From Pohlia nutans (lineage: Eukaryota > Streptophyta > Bryopsida > Bryales > Mniaceae), in assembly GCA_022496805.1 (NCBI GenBank), contig CM040087.1, positions 12,102,001 to 12,166,000 of the forward strand: a DNA stretch of 64,000 nt. Reading direction: 5' to 3'. The notes under the pieces are model-generated. The model did not search any database and was not told the origin of the DNA. It worked only from the letters and a program-made list of their open reading frames with translations. The position numbers and the translations under genes were made by a program. Shown here piece by piece: positions 35,301-47,034 of the stretch (within the stretch, counting starts at the first letter, position 1; every line of letters starts with the position of its first letter).

Positions 35301-36616
35301 GCTTGAAAAAAGAAGGATCCGTGTATCTCTTTAAACAAGCTCCAACTCCAGACATATCGAATCTGTAACCAGACCATTAGTGTATGATAACCAGATCAGA
35401 GCAAATAACTGCAGTTAGATTATCAAGAAGAATCTAGAAGACATTACTTAACAAAGACTTTAAGTTCGTAGGTAGTCCAATATAAAGGTCGTGAAACGAG
35501 CACCACATGAGTTTACTCAGCTCAAATGATCAAGTGTCTCGAATTAGTTGTTAAAAACCTGGATATCACTCCATCCAACTGCACACCTTGTTAAAAACAA
35601 AATCAAGCAGACAAATATAAACATACTTGTCAAGAAGGAAAAGCTGAGGAGGCCCTCGGCATTCTTCATAGTAGTTGCGGACAAACCGCGGTAAATCACC
35701 AGATGTGCAGTGGTTTTGATCACTTCGTATGCTCGCATGCCAGTCAGCACCTGCAACATGACGTTAAGAGCTTATTTTAAAGTCCTCGGACGAGATGACA
35801 GAAAAAATTCACTTGAAAATGTAAATTCAGAAGTCATAGCCAATAAATCTCGCACTTCAATTGTGTGCAGGAAGAGTATGTAAACGCACCATTGGTGTAA
35901 GCAAATCGGAGCTGGTTTGGCTCTGATAGCAACGCTTTTTCCACAACAGGGAGCTCATCCTCCAACTGCTGAACTCGCATATTCAAATCATGACCTCGAG
36001 ATCCAATAGTCATCAATTCATCGTGAAGGCTACAGAATATCTCTGCTGCAAATCTGTTCATGTCACGTCGAAACTGAGTTTACATGCTGCTGTAATCTGG
36101 CATCTAAAACAAAGCCGATAACTACCGTGATGCATTAGAGAAGGCATCTGAACTCTAGACGCGTCAAACGTCAAAAATGTTATCTTCGGATTGCACCATG
36201 TCACTTTTTTCAATATTAACTTGATATGATCGTTCAAATATCACTTCGGTTTAAGAGACAACTTTCAACACTACACTGCCGCGTAAGTCAAAATAATCAA
36301 AACCTTGTTGAGAAAGGCTGCAAGTAGACAAATAAAAACTAGCAGCGTTCGCTGCGCAAATAATGGTATTGTCCTACATGAGACAAACAGTGCCAACTCT
36401 TTTGACCTATATACTGACAAATAATTGCTCCAAATAACGTATATGAGGACGTGGAACTTACTCAGCGAGGTCTCCAAGCTGACGGACAATACCAACAAGT
36501 CCCGCCATAGCCACACCCTCCAATAGACTTTCAGGGTCATCGCGAGCAGCAGAGCGATAAAGCTCTGGGTTGGCCAAACTGTGCTCACACCGCACTTCAT
36601 ACCTCACAAGAGGCAT
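29400..36616 (-). CDS. SCAR: SCAR/WAVE protein, Arp2/3 activator
   Basis: Subunit of the WAVE regulatory complex that drives Arp2/3 actin nucleation. Ten exons: 36616-36462, 36053-35890, 35750-35627, 35362-35230, 35046-34985, 34821-32085, 31971-30172, 29959-29870, 29735-29625 and 29456-29400; 1810 residues. The SCAR homology domain (about 1-190) includes [57 protein letters not shown] and [11 protein letters not shown] basic KKGRKRR follows. Two huge exons (912 and 600 codons) encode a Ser/Pro-rich, probably disordered middle. The C terminus is a complete WCA module: WH2 ([12 protein letters not shown]), connector ([15 protein letters not shown]) and acidic tail with the conserved tryptophan (DDDWNDS). 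The start of exon 7 (31971) is less certain than the other junctions. The ATG follows 2 nt after the stop of another frame. Confidence 0.92.
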
Positions 36617-38571
36617 TGTTACTTTACAACAATCTGCTTAAATTCCTGTATAGCAATGTGCTCAATGATGTGACGACAAGCGCCTGTCAACGCTCTGGAA
36701 GTCGCATCCAAATGCCCAGATTTTCCAAACATATAACATGCTTCCAGCTGGAGAATTTCACCAACAATATCTAAATCCTCCACCCTGCAACACAAGGTGA
36801 ATCGTATAGGTATACCGAGATATCTCTGAACAGTACTTGATTTTTTTCTCGCTTATCCACGGCTAGATCATTGTCTTTGACCGTGAGGTTTTCAATCGTC
36901 AGAGGACGGTATGCAGAAGATGAAGGCTGGCAAAGTAAATGCCACCTTCAAAGGAGCACCTCCTGCAAGAAAGGATTGCGATATCCCTTTACAACATCAA
37001 TTAAGCTCATCAAATTCATCCACCAGTAACGCCCAAAGACGAAATAAACTGGCTTTAATGAAATTTCTAACTACCGGTCGAAATGTGGAAGAGATTATAA
37101 AGTACCAATTATTTTAAAAGCTTTACCATCATTGATGATTGGATAATAAATTGCTCAAGATCTCCCGCTACCACCAGCTGCAAACAGCAGGCCACAAAAT
37201 CAGCACTACAACATCAGCAAGTATGTGAAGTTTTATATATTTTATAAACTGAAAAGCATAAGATCAATAGAAGGTACATTTAAACAAGAACATTGGGAAG
37301 GCCATCATCGCCGGTAGTGCCTCATCAGAAAATTTGGGCCAGACTGTTTTGGTGCCACTTTGTCAACAAAAGCCGCATACAGGTCATTTTAGTGTCATTT
37401 TATCCATACTGGGTTAGTATGCAGGTTGGCACCAAATTAGCTTAATTCCATTTCAATGCACCATCATGGCACCATGTTCACATGCTTTGAAGTCTCCTGA
37501 TGCCGTGTTGTCAACGCTCAAAAACGGGTTTGTTTCAAATGTCTTTGGTTGGTCATCCACAAATAACAGGAGAACGCGAAACTATGACTAAAAACAAAGT
37601 TCCAATTAATGAAATCCCACGTCGTACAGTTGACGATCATAACGACACATGAGAAGCCCTTGAAATTTCAGTTAATAATCCTGAAACGCTTGCTCTGCAA
37701 CTGAGCTTGTTCACCAGTAAGCTAGAAAGGTCAACAATACGTCAATTTGCGTTATCAATTTGACTTACTTTCGGAAGTGAGTTTCTTTAAATTCCTAACA
37801 ACTATCGCACAGTGCAGAAGCCTGATTTTGTGAGGAGAATTGCCTCTTGAATCTGTAAACATCCTAAACTTCTAGCTAACAAGAACAAATCTAACGAATA
37901 GGATGTCTCTCGACCTTCCTTCCAAGGTTGAGATTAGGGCCTGCTGATATAAGTGCCTGGATCAATCTGAGTTTGATATCTACCATTCCGTAGACTACCA
38001 TATCTAGTTAACACCAGTTCCCAGCAAGAAGCTCCAGAAAGAATCACAAAAAAACGCAAGGTGAATCCTATCCAGAGAGAAACCCTACGGTATTGCCACT
38101 GAAAATCATTTACAGCACCTGCATTCCACCCGCTGACAAAGAAATTGCAAAGGCAACTCTCCAGTCGACCATGAAACATGCCGATCACTCAGTCACCAGA
38201 GAAATAATTCAGCTGGCTACAGTACTCTAGCCACAGGAGAGCATGTGTCAGCTTGTGCAATGGCAATCGTTTACGACACCGAAGATCTAGACCACAGACA
38301 TGTTTGAGTGCCAAAGAGTAGATCTAGACTTCCTCGCAATCCAGAATCCAAGCTTTCGAGCTTTTCAAGATCACGTCCAACCGACACACGTCAAACGCCG
38401 AAAAAAAAAAAAAAAAAAAAAACTGCCTTACGCTACGAACCAGAGGAGTAAGTAAACAAATGAAACGCATACCAAAATCTCCAAACGTCCAAAGCACGCT
38501 CCATTGTCCGAGCTTCATCCAGCTCTTGTTCAAGAAAATCCCGCAATGCAGCTCGGTCAGGGATCCCTAAT
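36617..38571 (-). CDS. Unidentified gene ending 2 nt before the SCAR start codon
   Basis: Coding-looking pieces on the SCAR strand, 5' to 3'. About 38571-38475 encodes [20 protein letters not shown] and following residues, then a GTATGC donor. About 37983-37915 encodes [20 protein letters not shown]. 37177-37127 encodes [17 protein letters not shown], with a clean acceptor and GTAAAG donor. About 36783-36617 encodes [20 protein letters not shown] and ends [11 protein letters not shown]. The TAA, then CA, then the SCAR ATG. The last two pieces join in frame only if the acceptor is GGTGGAG (7 nt past the CAG). Earlier junction phases do not resolve, so an exon or start is missing. I do not recognise the family. 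It could be the upstream partner of a two-cistron transcript, or an overlapping gene end. Confidence 0.45.
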
Positions 38572-39374
38572 TGCGATAAAATCACTACACTCGAATTCCC
38601 GAAGTCCGACCTCTTGCACTGTAACCAAAACCTCCAGAACGAGCGTCCAAGAAGACGACTGCTACTACTACAAAGCGCAAAACCTCAAATCACGGCGAAT
38701 CCGCAATTTTCGAAAGCCGGAATGCCATGACGCAATGAACGTAACGAAGCCGACCAAACGGCGCGGCGCTTCCAAGAGCGAATCCCTCCAAACCCGCAAC
38801 GAACTCCAAATCCGGCAGGCGACTCTGCGACGAGGCGGAAAACCTCAAAACTGGCTCAAATCGAGCGCGGCGACATCGAGCGGACACACAATCGAAGGAG
38901 CTCTGTGATGGCGGAGTCGGAATCAGCGATCTGATGGCTGCAAGCGAGCAGGGAAGACTGGAAAGCAGCGATGGCCATTGAAGGCTGTACGACGCCAAGC
39001 GGGGGTCGCGACCTCAAATGTGGGGTTCGTCAGACTGCCCCAGTACCGCCCCCTCGTGCCCTCGTTCATCCACGTTCATCCATTTCCGGATGTGTTTCAT
39101 CCGAGTAACGGCGACAGCGACTGCGATGCAACGGCGGCCCAGTTGGCACGCAATCCGGACGGTGATTCCAAGAATCCTGTACCATCCATTTTGAATTTCT
39201 TCCCTACGTTTTCTACAGTATTGTAGTCAACAAAAGGATACTCATTACTGTAAGTTGACACTACACTTCTCACAATTAATTACAGGCAGTACTGAGTGGC
39301 TACTGCACCTTTTCTTTTTCTTTTTTAATTACTAAAAGGAAACATTAAAACCACGGTGGCGGAAAACTTAACCT
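38572..39374. promoter_or_regulatory. GC-rich upstream region of the SCAR/unknown-gene locus
   Basis: GC content rises sharply from about 38570 to 39180, as expected of a promoter with first exons. A minus-strand ATG in good context (CTTCAATGGCC, near 38983) opens 41 codons starting MAIAAFQSSLLACSHQ. I could not join it to the downstream pieces. A 22-A run lies at 38401-38422, just inside the previous feature. Confidence 0.35.
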
Positions 39375-40419
39375 TTAACCCCTAAGTAACCAAACAACCG
39401 TTTAATGGCCGTTGCTCTTTTTTACGGGCTACCCGGGACGTAGGAAAATCTTACTTCAGAAATAGGAAATTGAGTCTATTTTCCAACCCGATTCGAATTA
39501 TGTCAATCCAAGTTAAACTCTATTGAGTATAAATTTTCAAAGACAGACTTCAACATAGTCCTATTGTTGTAAAATTCACTATTTGGAGACAGTAATGATG
39601 TTCTCTCCTTTGAAATTTTTTAAAAAAAATTTAGAATAGAACATAGAGTTTTAACCAATCATACCAAATTTTGAGTTCAAAAAGTAAAATTTGTAATTTT
39701 GATAGAATTTTGAAGATAAATGTTTATTTATTGAAATGAATTGGTCAACTGCATTTTTGTTCACAGTCTTCTTAAACGCGTTGGCAAATTTAACACTTTT
39801 TAGTTGCTCTTGGGAGGTTTTAACATGTAGAAGATATATTTGTCTCGCAATGCATAAGTACTTCACAATGAAAACTGTTTTGTAGACTCGTTTGTAGAGA
39901 AAGTGACCTCAAGAATATGGGAGGGAGTAATTGATTACGCAAAAATTGAATGGTTTAAGACCATCAAGCAAATCCCAGCCGACGCTTCTAATTAGTGGTT
40001 AGACCATTTTGATAAGGTGTTGGGGTAATAACCACGTTTTGTATATTCGATAGTGAAAACATTAGATTGCAGATCAACAATTAAAAGGGTAGGATCTCCT
40101 CTACGTAAGTCGTGGGTTGTAATTTAGTTGTTGTCTTGTCTAACACAATTGGAGTCTTTTGAACATGTTTGTGGCTTTGCTTTGTACCTTTTGTTCTCCT
40201 TGCAATGAAATTCTTGTTTTGTTTGTGCAAAACAAATGCTTCTAAATCCATTACGTGAAGATCTAAAACTATTTTTGGAAATTCGACCGTACGGATAATT
40301 ACTAAACATCATGCTTTTCATTTTCTCTTTTGGACCAAAGTTCATCGAAGTTGCAAAAGTAAAATTTTATAACACATCTAAATTTTGCCTTTATCCCCTC
40401 ATGCATTTAGCGGGTAAAC
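39375..40419. repeat. TTAA-family element, boundaries uncertain
   Basis: The left terminus is TTAACCCCTAAGTAACC at 39375. A possible right terminus is TTTAGCGGGTAA near 40407-40417. The interior is AT-rich without genes. Confidence 0.35.
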
Positions 40420-41000
40420 CCCTAAATGTCTCATTGTCTATATTTTGAACTATTTTTGAGACAAATGCAACTTCAAAGACTTGTATCTTTTTCAATTGCT
40501 CTCCAATTTCAATTAAAACTTATTCTTCTACGAGTTTAGTTTATGTGGTAAACCTTTCATATCAATCCAAGATGTAATAAATTATTTATAGTCATTTCAA
40601 TACATAGGGTCAATTTCAATTCACGAAAGTACAATATTGCACTTTTGGATAGCTACAACTTTGAAAGTTTGTTTCTCCTTCATCCAATGTCCGTTTTCAA
40701 TAATAATAAATGTTGAATTAGATTCGTGATTAGATTCCTCTTTGGTATTTAAGAATCATTTTAGGGCATGGGTCAATTTTAGGTACTCCTTGCTTTTAAA
40801 ATTTTAAGTCACTTTTTGGGCTATATTTCAACATTTTAAAGCCATTTTCAAAGATGCATCAAAGACATTTCTTAATTCATTTCATTTACCAACATGTTTA
40901 TACAATGATTTTGAATCACTTTATAGTTTTAGGTAATTCATTTGAGTAGATTTAGAAATAGACTCGGGTAGGGCATTCGCAAAAATTTATTAAACCATGT
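40414..41000 (+). mobile_element. TTAA-family element, long subfamily, diverged
   Basis: Starts TAAACCCCTAAATGTC. From about 40640 onward it follows 58200-58560 closely, with shared tracts such as GGCCGCAACTTTGGAGG-type, TCTCCTTCATCC, CATTTTAGGGCATG and AGTCACTTTTTGGGCTA. The right terminus is lost. Confidence 0.6.
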
Positions 41001-41370
41001 GAGAAAGAATGTAGGGTATTTTTTATTCATTTGTGAGAAAATTTATACAATTCTTTGATATAATGAAGGACCTCTTCAATTACAAAGTTGTGTGTATAAA
41101 AAAAATAAGGGTACCATATAATACATCAATTTATCTAATTATTTTAATCTAAAATAGGGTTGGGAATAGTAGGTAGAGAAAAAATATTGAGGCAGAGGTA
41201 TACAGTGCATTTTATGGTAGTCAATGGATGAAAAACTATCCATTTTCAATTCAAATTCCTGAAAGAAAAATTTGGATGACGAGGGTTTCTGGAACAACAA
41301 GAGGTCCTAGTAATGCTTCAAGTTTTTAAGTTTTGGTACATTGTTTGATGTCTTTATACCTTACTGAACT

Positions 41371-41880
41371 TTGTTCATATCTCAAGCACGAAAACTCCAA
41401 AGCACATATTTATTTTGGGAGGTGGAAGATGACTTGATATTTCAAGTACTATGAGTTGAACATTAATAAAAATAATCTAGTTTACTGCGCACAATTGAGC
41501 CTCTAAGTATGATCATAACCCATTTTCTTCTCAAACAACTCATGCACATTTTACACAACCCTTGACACGACCCTACTGAATTTTGTTCATATCTCATGTT
41601 TTAAAACCTCCAAATCACAAATTTCTTTTGGAAGGTGAAAGATGATTTGATTTTGCAATTATTCTTAGTTGAACATTACTCAAAATAAGCTAGTCTACTA
41701 TGCACAGTTGAGCCTCAAAAATCAAATCACAACACATTTTCTTCTCAAACAACTCATGCACATTCTTCACAACCCTACTAAATTTTGTTCATATCTCATG
41801 CATAAAAACTCGAAATCACAAATTTATTTTAGGAAGTGAAAGATGATTTTGTGTTCTAACTTTTATTAGTTAAAAACATT
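41371..41880 (+). repeat. Tandem repeat of about 205 bp, 2.5 copies
   Basis: Units start at the motif TTTGTTCATATCTCA near 41370, 41582 and 41784. They share CTCAAACAACTCATGCACATT, GTTGAACATTA and GCACAATTGAGCCTC. It is non-coding. Confidence 0.7.
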
Positions 41881-42089
41881 TAAAGTTAAGATCTTTTGTT
41901 ATGCTCAATAGTGCATCAAAATGTACTGAAAAATATGGCGTAGTGAGAATTCACATGCCAATTGATATAAATAAAATACTCCAACAAAAGTTTGTCAATT
42001 CAAACATTAAAAAGTTTTGAGTACCTCACACCATGCTTCAAAAAAGCCTCTGTCATCATAATTGATAGAAAACAGTCAAATTTCAGTCA

Positions 42090-42716
42090 TTTCTCACATG
42101 GTCGAGGGCATGGTATTCTTGTAAGGATTGTTGCATATATTTTGAGGGTTTAAAGATATTGATGAGGATAGATGAGGCCTGTGTTGACAAGAATTATGGG
42201 TCATATGTGAACATAAAGTTAAAACACATTATTGTTTTATACAATCCATCTGATAGTTTGGTTGGTCTTGTGGAGCTTATACCAAACCAATCTCTAAAGC
42301 TCAAGTGCTCAATTGATGAGACCATAGATGAATTTCTATGATTGGAATATGATGACATGAGTATGGATGATGAGGGCAATCCTAAGAATAATGCCTAAAG
42401 GTCTGCAATATTTTTGGAGACAATAGGGGACATTCCAACAACATATGTAGAGCCTTTTGCTAACGTATTGCTTGTGTGCAAGTTGAATCTCGTCACAAAA
42501 GAAGAGGATCTTGAGATAATGTTTGGAAAATTTGACAATGTCAAGTCCGCCAAAATCATACATGACTTCAAAACTCCTAATAGTTTGTGCTATGGATTTA
42601 TAGAATTTGAATCCAAGGTTGAGTGTGAAGATGTTTTACTCAAAATGGATGACCGACAAATACAATCATGTAGATTACAACCAAAGTGTGTCACATTTAT
42701 GGAAGATGTACTGTAG
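42090..42716 (+). pseudogene. Processed pseudogene of a CYP59/PPIL4-type cyclophilin
   Basis: CYP59-type proteins are nuclear cyclophilins carrying an RRM. Here an intronless copy begins within the end of the cyclophilin domain (EGLKILMRIDEACVD), passes the linker (YVNIKLKHIIVL) and reaches a nearly complete RRM (NVLLVCKLNLVTKEEDLEIM, then SLCYGFIEFES). A TGA at 42339-42341 and a TAA at 42396-42398 break the frame, and the segment before about 42155 is in another frame. It ends at a TAG at 42714-42716. The lack of introns in a gene-poor, intron-rich genome suggests a retrocopy. Confidence 0.8.
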
Positions 42717-43941
42717 GAATTAAAATTTTACGTACACACGAAGGGTTAAAATTAGTTGTTGCTTTAAAACCTTGAGTTCTACCATCTTGTGTTAATGAAT
42801 AGTAAATTACTTTGATGCATGACGTGATTTAAAAAATATAATTGCGATAACTTTTGTCAAATTGCCAATATAGAAAATCAACAATGCTTGAAGCTACATA
42901 TGACTTTCCATGCATAATCTTAACTCATTTTTTGGTAATTGCTTGTAATCCAATAGGAATGGTACGTTTACTGTAAAAGGAGCCACCAAAACTGTAACCA
43001 GTGCTTAGATTTTATTTATATTCTACCCATGAGTCCCCTTAAAAAGCAACACTATGTGATATATTTTAAAGTAGATTAATCCAAAGTATAAGTTATCATG
43101 TCCAACCGTTATTTTGATGAAATTCCATTTTCAATTATACATTAAGAACTCAAATGCGTTGGTAATCAGTCCTTAGGCCCTAAGAAAAGAACTAATTTTT
43201 GATGAAAATATGAGCTTGATGGAGGAATGTTTGTTTTTTCAACGAATAAAACTTCTAGTTCTTGATGAATCACAACTACTCCTCTATTGATTCCGTCAAA
43301 GTTGAGCTGTACACTACAATCCGTACACTTCCATCAATGAAGATCGCCAACAAACCATAAATCTGATCTGCCATGTCATCAAAAAGACACCTAAGGACTC
43401 AATTCTAAGAACCGTTAAAGTCCTTGAATTGGGCGCCTTTGGCTCATTATATTGTGAATGTACCCAAATAATACTGATTATAAGATAATAAGAATGGACA
43501 TTGCTTATGGATATCTTCATGGTATGAGTGAGTAAAAAATGTAGTCCAAAATGATGGTTTTTGGAAGAAATAAACTTAGGAAAATTCTAGTTTTTTTTTT
43601 GTAAATGATAGATGCATGAGATTTTGAAAGTTTAGGGGTATGAGGGATATCCACACAAAGATATTTTGTCTCGGTTTGTTTTTGGACTAGTGCCCCGCTC
43701 CAACCACATTAGTGGAAAATATGATGCAGTGTTTCAACTAAATCTTGTATGAAAAAATACTGTAAATAATTAGAAGTTCAATAGTCAAAATTTTACTTGG
43801 TCTCATGCGACTAAATGTTGAATAATAAAAGATATATATTTTAAAAATAGAATCCTTTCATTTTATGATATTTAATAAGCTTCAAAAACCTACAAATAGA
43901 AAATGTGCAAGATCATGAAACTTGTATGAAGGTTTTTATTC
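42717..43941. other. Intergenic, nothing recognised
   Basis: AT-rich DNA with no gene, repeat terminus or RNA signal that I could support. Confidence 0.4.
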
Positions 43942-44506
43942 TTAACCCCTAAACGTCCACGCATCCAGTTACTGGATGTTTGTTGGTCAAACCCAATTTT
44001 GATCTTGAAGATGACTTTTGTTGCTAATACAACCAACTAAGAAAATGAAGTTTATTAAGTCTAGTTTGTACTCCACTTTTCAAATCTTAAAAATTCCAAT
44101 TATTGAGTAATTTATTGCTTGTGCAAGCTTTGTAGGTCAAGGTTTGAATTACACTACATAGGAATGATAGGATTTTCAGCTTTCAAATTTCAAAATTGAA
44201 ATAAAAAGTTTCTATGGAAAACATATCATGTGATTCTCCATTGTAATTTGTACCTGCTCCCAAAAAAACATTATTTTTTTAAAGCTATTTTGTAATAAAA
44301 ATTATTTTTTGAAGTATTTGACATAAAAAATTGTTAAAAATGCCGTATTAAATCAAAAAAATCTGAAAATTTCAAGACTGATAGGAAACATTGAATTCCA
44401 TGCATAAAATATATTACAAAATATATTTTGATAAATCTTGAAGACTAAATTCAGTAAATTGTGTAGTTTGACTTTCCTACAAAGGAGTGGAACGTTTAAG
44501 GATTAA
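43942..44506. mobile_element. TTAA-family element, 565 bp
   Basis: Left end TTAACCCCTAAACGTCC, right end GGAACGTTTAAGGATTAA. The ends are inverted, with a few mismatches, inside TTAA. The AT-rich interior has no coding capacity and is unlike the 238-bp subfamily. Confidence 0.6.
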
Positions 44507-45921
44507 AACACATGTACTGTACATATGGTGATTTAGTAAAACATTAAATCAATGTACCAAAAATAGTGAGGGAAGGATAGAAGCAATTTAAATATCATAT
44601 TTTACAGCAAACAAGTCTTTTACATTGTTATTACAAATCAAGTTTAATGCATCAAAAATGAATAATTTTGAAAAATAAATTTTGATGAACATCGTAATTC
44701 AATAAGAAGTAAGCTCTAAATGAATTTTTTTCCTAATTAAATGTTCTGCCACTAAACTCACTATTTTGGAAAGTAATACTTCATTTTGAAGCCTTTCACT
44801 CATCCGAACCATGAGAACATCTTTATTCACTGAGGTTTAGATAGGGAATGCAACCTTTTAGTGCGTTTTGTTGGAGGCAAGAAATGAACTTTTCATAAAA
44901 AATGACTCACCTAATGAAATGAAATGCTCAAAACTCTATGAACCATCTCATTCTGGTGTCTACTCGGGTGTCTAAAGTTTATATGTGTAACTTTTGATTT
45001 TGAAAATGAAGCAAAAATAAAATTTGAAATCTAACTTTCTTAACTATCCAAATATCTATGTACAAAACATCAAAATACTACAAATACATCAAAATACAAC
45101 AAGTACTTCAAATACAACACACGTACTATGTGGCATTTCTTGCCTAATGAACTTTTCATAAAAAATGTTTATCTAAAAAAAATGTGTTCAACTGTTAAAA
45201 ATGAATATTAATTTAATTATTTCAATAAAATTATATTATTTTGTTTATGTATAATATGGTATATTAATTATATATAATTATTTGTATAAACAATATAAAA
45301 TTATTAGTTAAATAAAATTAATAATACATCATCATTAATATATTTAACTTATTGTATATTTGATATTAATATGAAATTATAAAATTATATTTAAATACTA
45401 CGAACATCAAATATTCTTAGAAATAAAAATAACACAAAATTTATAAACATAAGTCCATTGAGAAGTCCCTTAATGAAGGCTTTCTCCATTAGAGGACCAA
45501 TTTACATTAAAAATAGCAATGCATCATATTGTTTTTTTAATAGAGCAACTAGGATCCCTTTTTTCCCTTTCTTTTGATGATGCCATGCATGACTAAAATT
45601 TATGTCAAATGTGTATTTTTTTATTTGCATTAATCAAATAATATTTTTGTATGACCATATAAAATTTCTATTTAAAATTTCAAAGATTTTTCTCATATCT
45701 TTAAAAATCTCTTCATTTCAAAATTTAATGTGAAAATAAATTTTTTACACTAGCACGATTTTATTTTTATTCTTTTCCATTTTATGCAAGAAAACATGCT
45801 AATTTTTTGTCACAAATAGAAAACAAAGAACAAATATTGATGACAACAAGAATGACTATTGAACTAAAATTACATGCACTTATTTCAGAACATTAATCTC
45901 TCAAAATGTGGACTTTAATAC
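44507..45921. other. Intergenic, very AT-rich
   Basis: The stretch at about 45170-45420 is almost pure A/T. No gene or structured repeat was seen. Confidence 0.4.
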
Positions 45922-46192
45922 CTCGGGGGGTGCACTCTACATTATGTTTAAGAATCACGTGCGTTCATAATCCCTTCTAAAAACCCCCTGTATACAAGAG
46001 GTTGTATGTCTAAAAAACCTTTGTATACAGATGTATTCCGTTTGAAGTATATGATTAGTGTAAGTATACGTGAATATTTTTAGCTCTAAATGTGTTTATT
46101 GTATGTATACGTAATACGGTAGTGTTCAAATTAGTACCCCTTCTGCGCACTCACGTATACTCGTACATGTTTAGTACAGTGCACCCCCCGAG
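45922..46192. mobile_element. hAT-like MITE with 8-bp target-site duplication
   Basis: A 271-bp element with GC-rich ends CTCGGGGGGTGCACT and AGTGCACCCCCCGAG in AT-rich surroundings. It is flanked by identical TTTAATAC at 45914-45921 and 46193-46200. An 8-bp duplication is characteristic of hAT elements. The interior contains several GTATAC motifs and has no transposase. Confidence 0.85.
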
Positions 46193-46200
46193 TTTAATAC

Positions 46201-47034
46201 TCTATGCACATAATACTTATACCTATATGGATACAAATTTCAATTATCTAATATCATTTGTTGTACTTTCTAATGGGTTGATGAGTCATTAGCTTCTAAA
46301 ATTTATCAAGGAATGCATGAGTGCACTATAAACCCAATATCACATATAATTATGAATGACTAAGAGACATTGGGCTACGTACAAGTGTGATTGGTTACAA
46401 ATGAAGAGAATATTCTAGACCAGTATTCTTTGGGTTGGAAAGGACTACATTGAAACTACTTGAAATTGTGATTTAGTGGTCATGAGACTATTTCTCTACG
46501 CAAACACTATTTGACTTTCTGGAGAAGTAGTGTCCGTGTAAAAAAAAATTACAAAAAAAAAATGATAAAAAACTTCAAGTAAACTTTATGGGTGTATTAT
46601 ATCAATGACGAATTCAAACAACTTTATAATAAACATGGCATGCAAATTACATGTCACTTGGGAAGAACATGGCACTCTTAGTGGAAGTGGAATTGATAAG
46701 TGACAAACTCTTATATAACTTAAGGACACTATTTCTCTTCAGATTTGAACAAATTGTGGTAAAGGACATAAAACTCGTTGAACACTCCTATAAACCACAA
46801 TTTTATTGTAGACTAGACTAATGTGACATCTTTTTAAAGGCCCTTTCATATGAGTGTGTTGGAACAATGCAAACTTATTTATCATGGAACATAGACAAAA
46901 GTGATTTAAATAAGGTGAATGACTCAATAACCGACATGTACTAAAATCCAACAATACATCCAACATGTTCATTGAAAGCTTCTAATTCCATACAAGTACT
47001 AGATATGCGTGAAAAGCTTAAAGCATTGGTTTAT
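46201..47034. other. Intergenic, nothing recognised
   Basis: AT-rich. Short open frames lack any domain or splice context. Confidence 0.35.
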
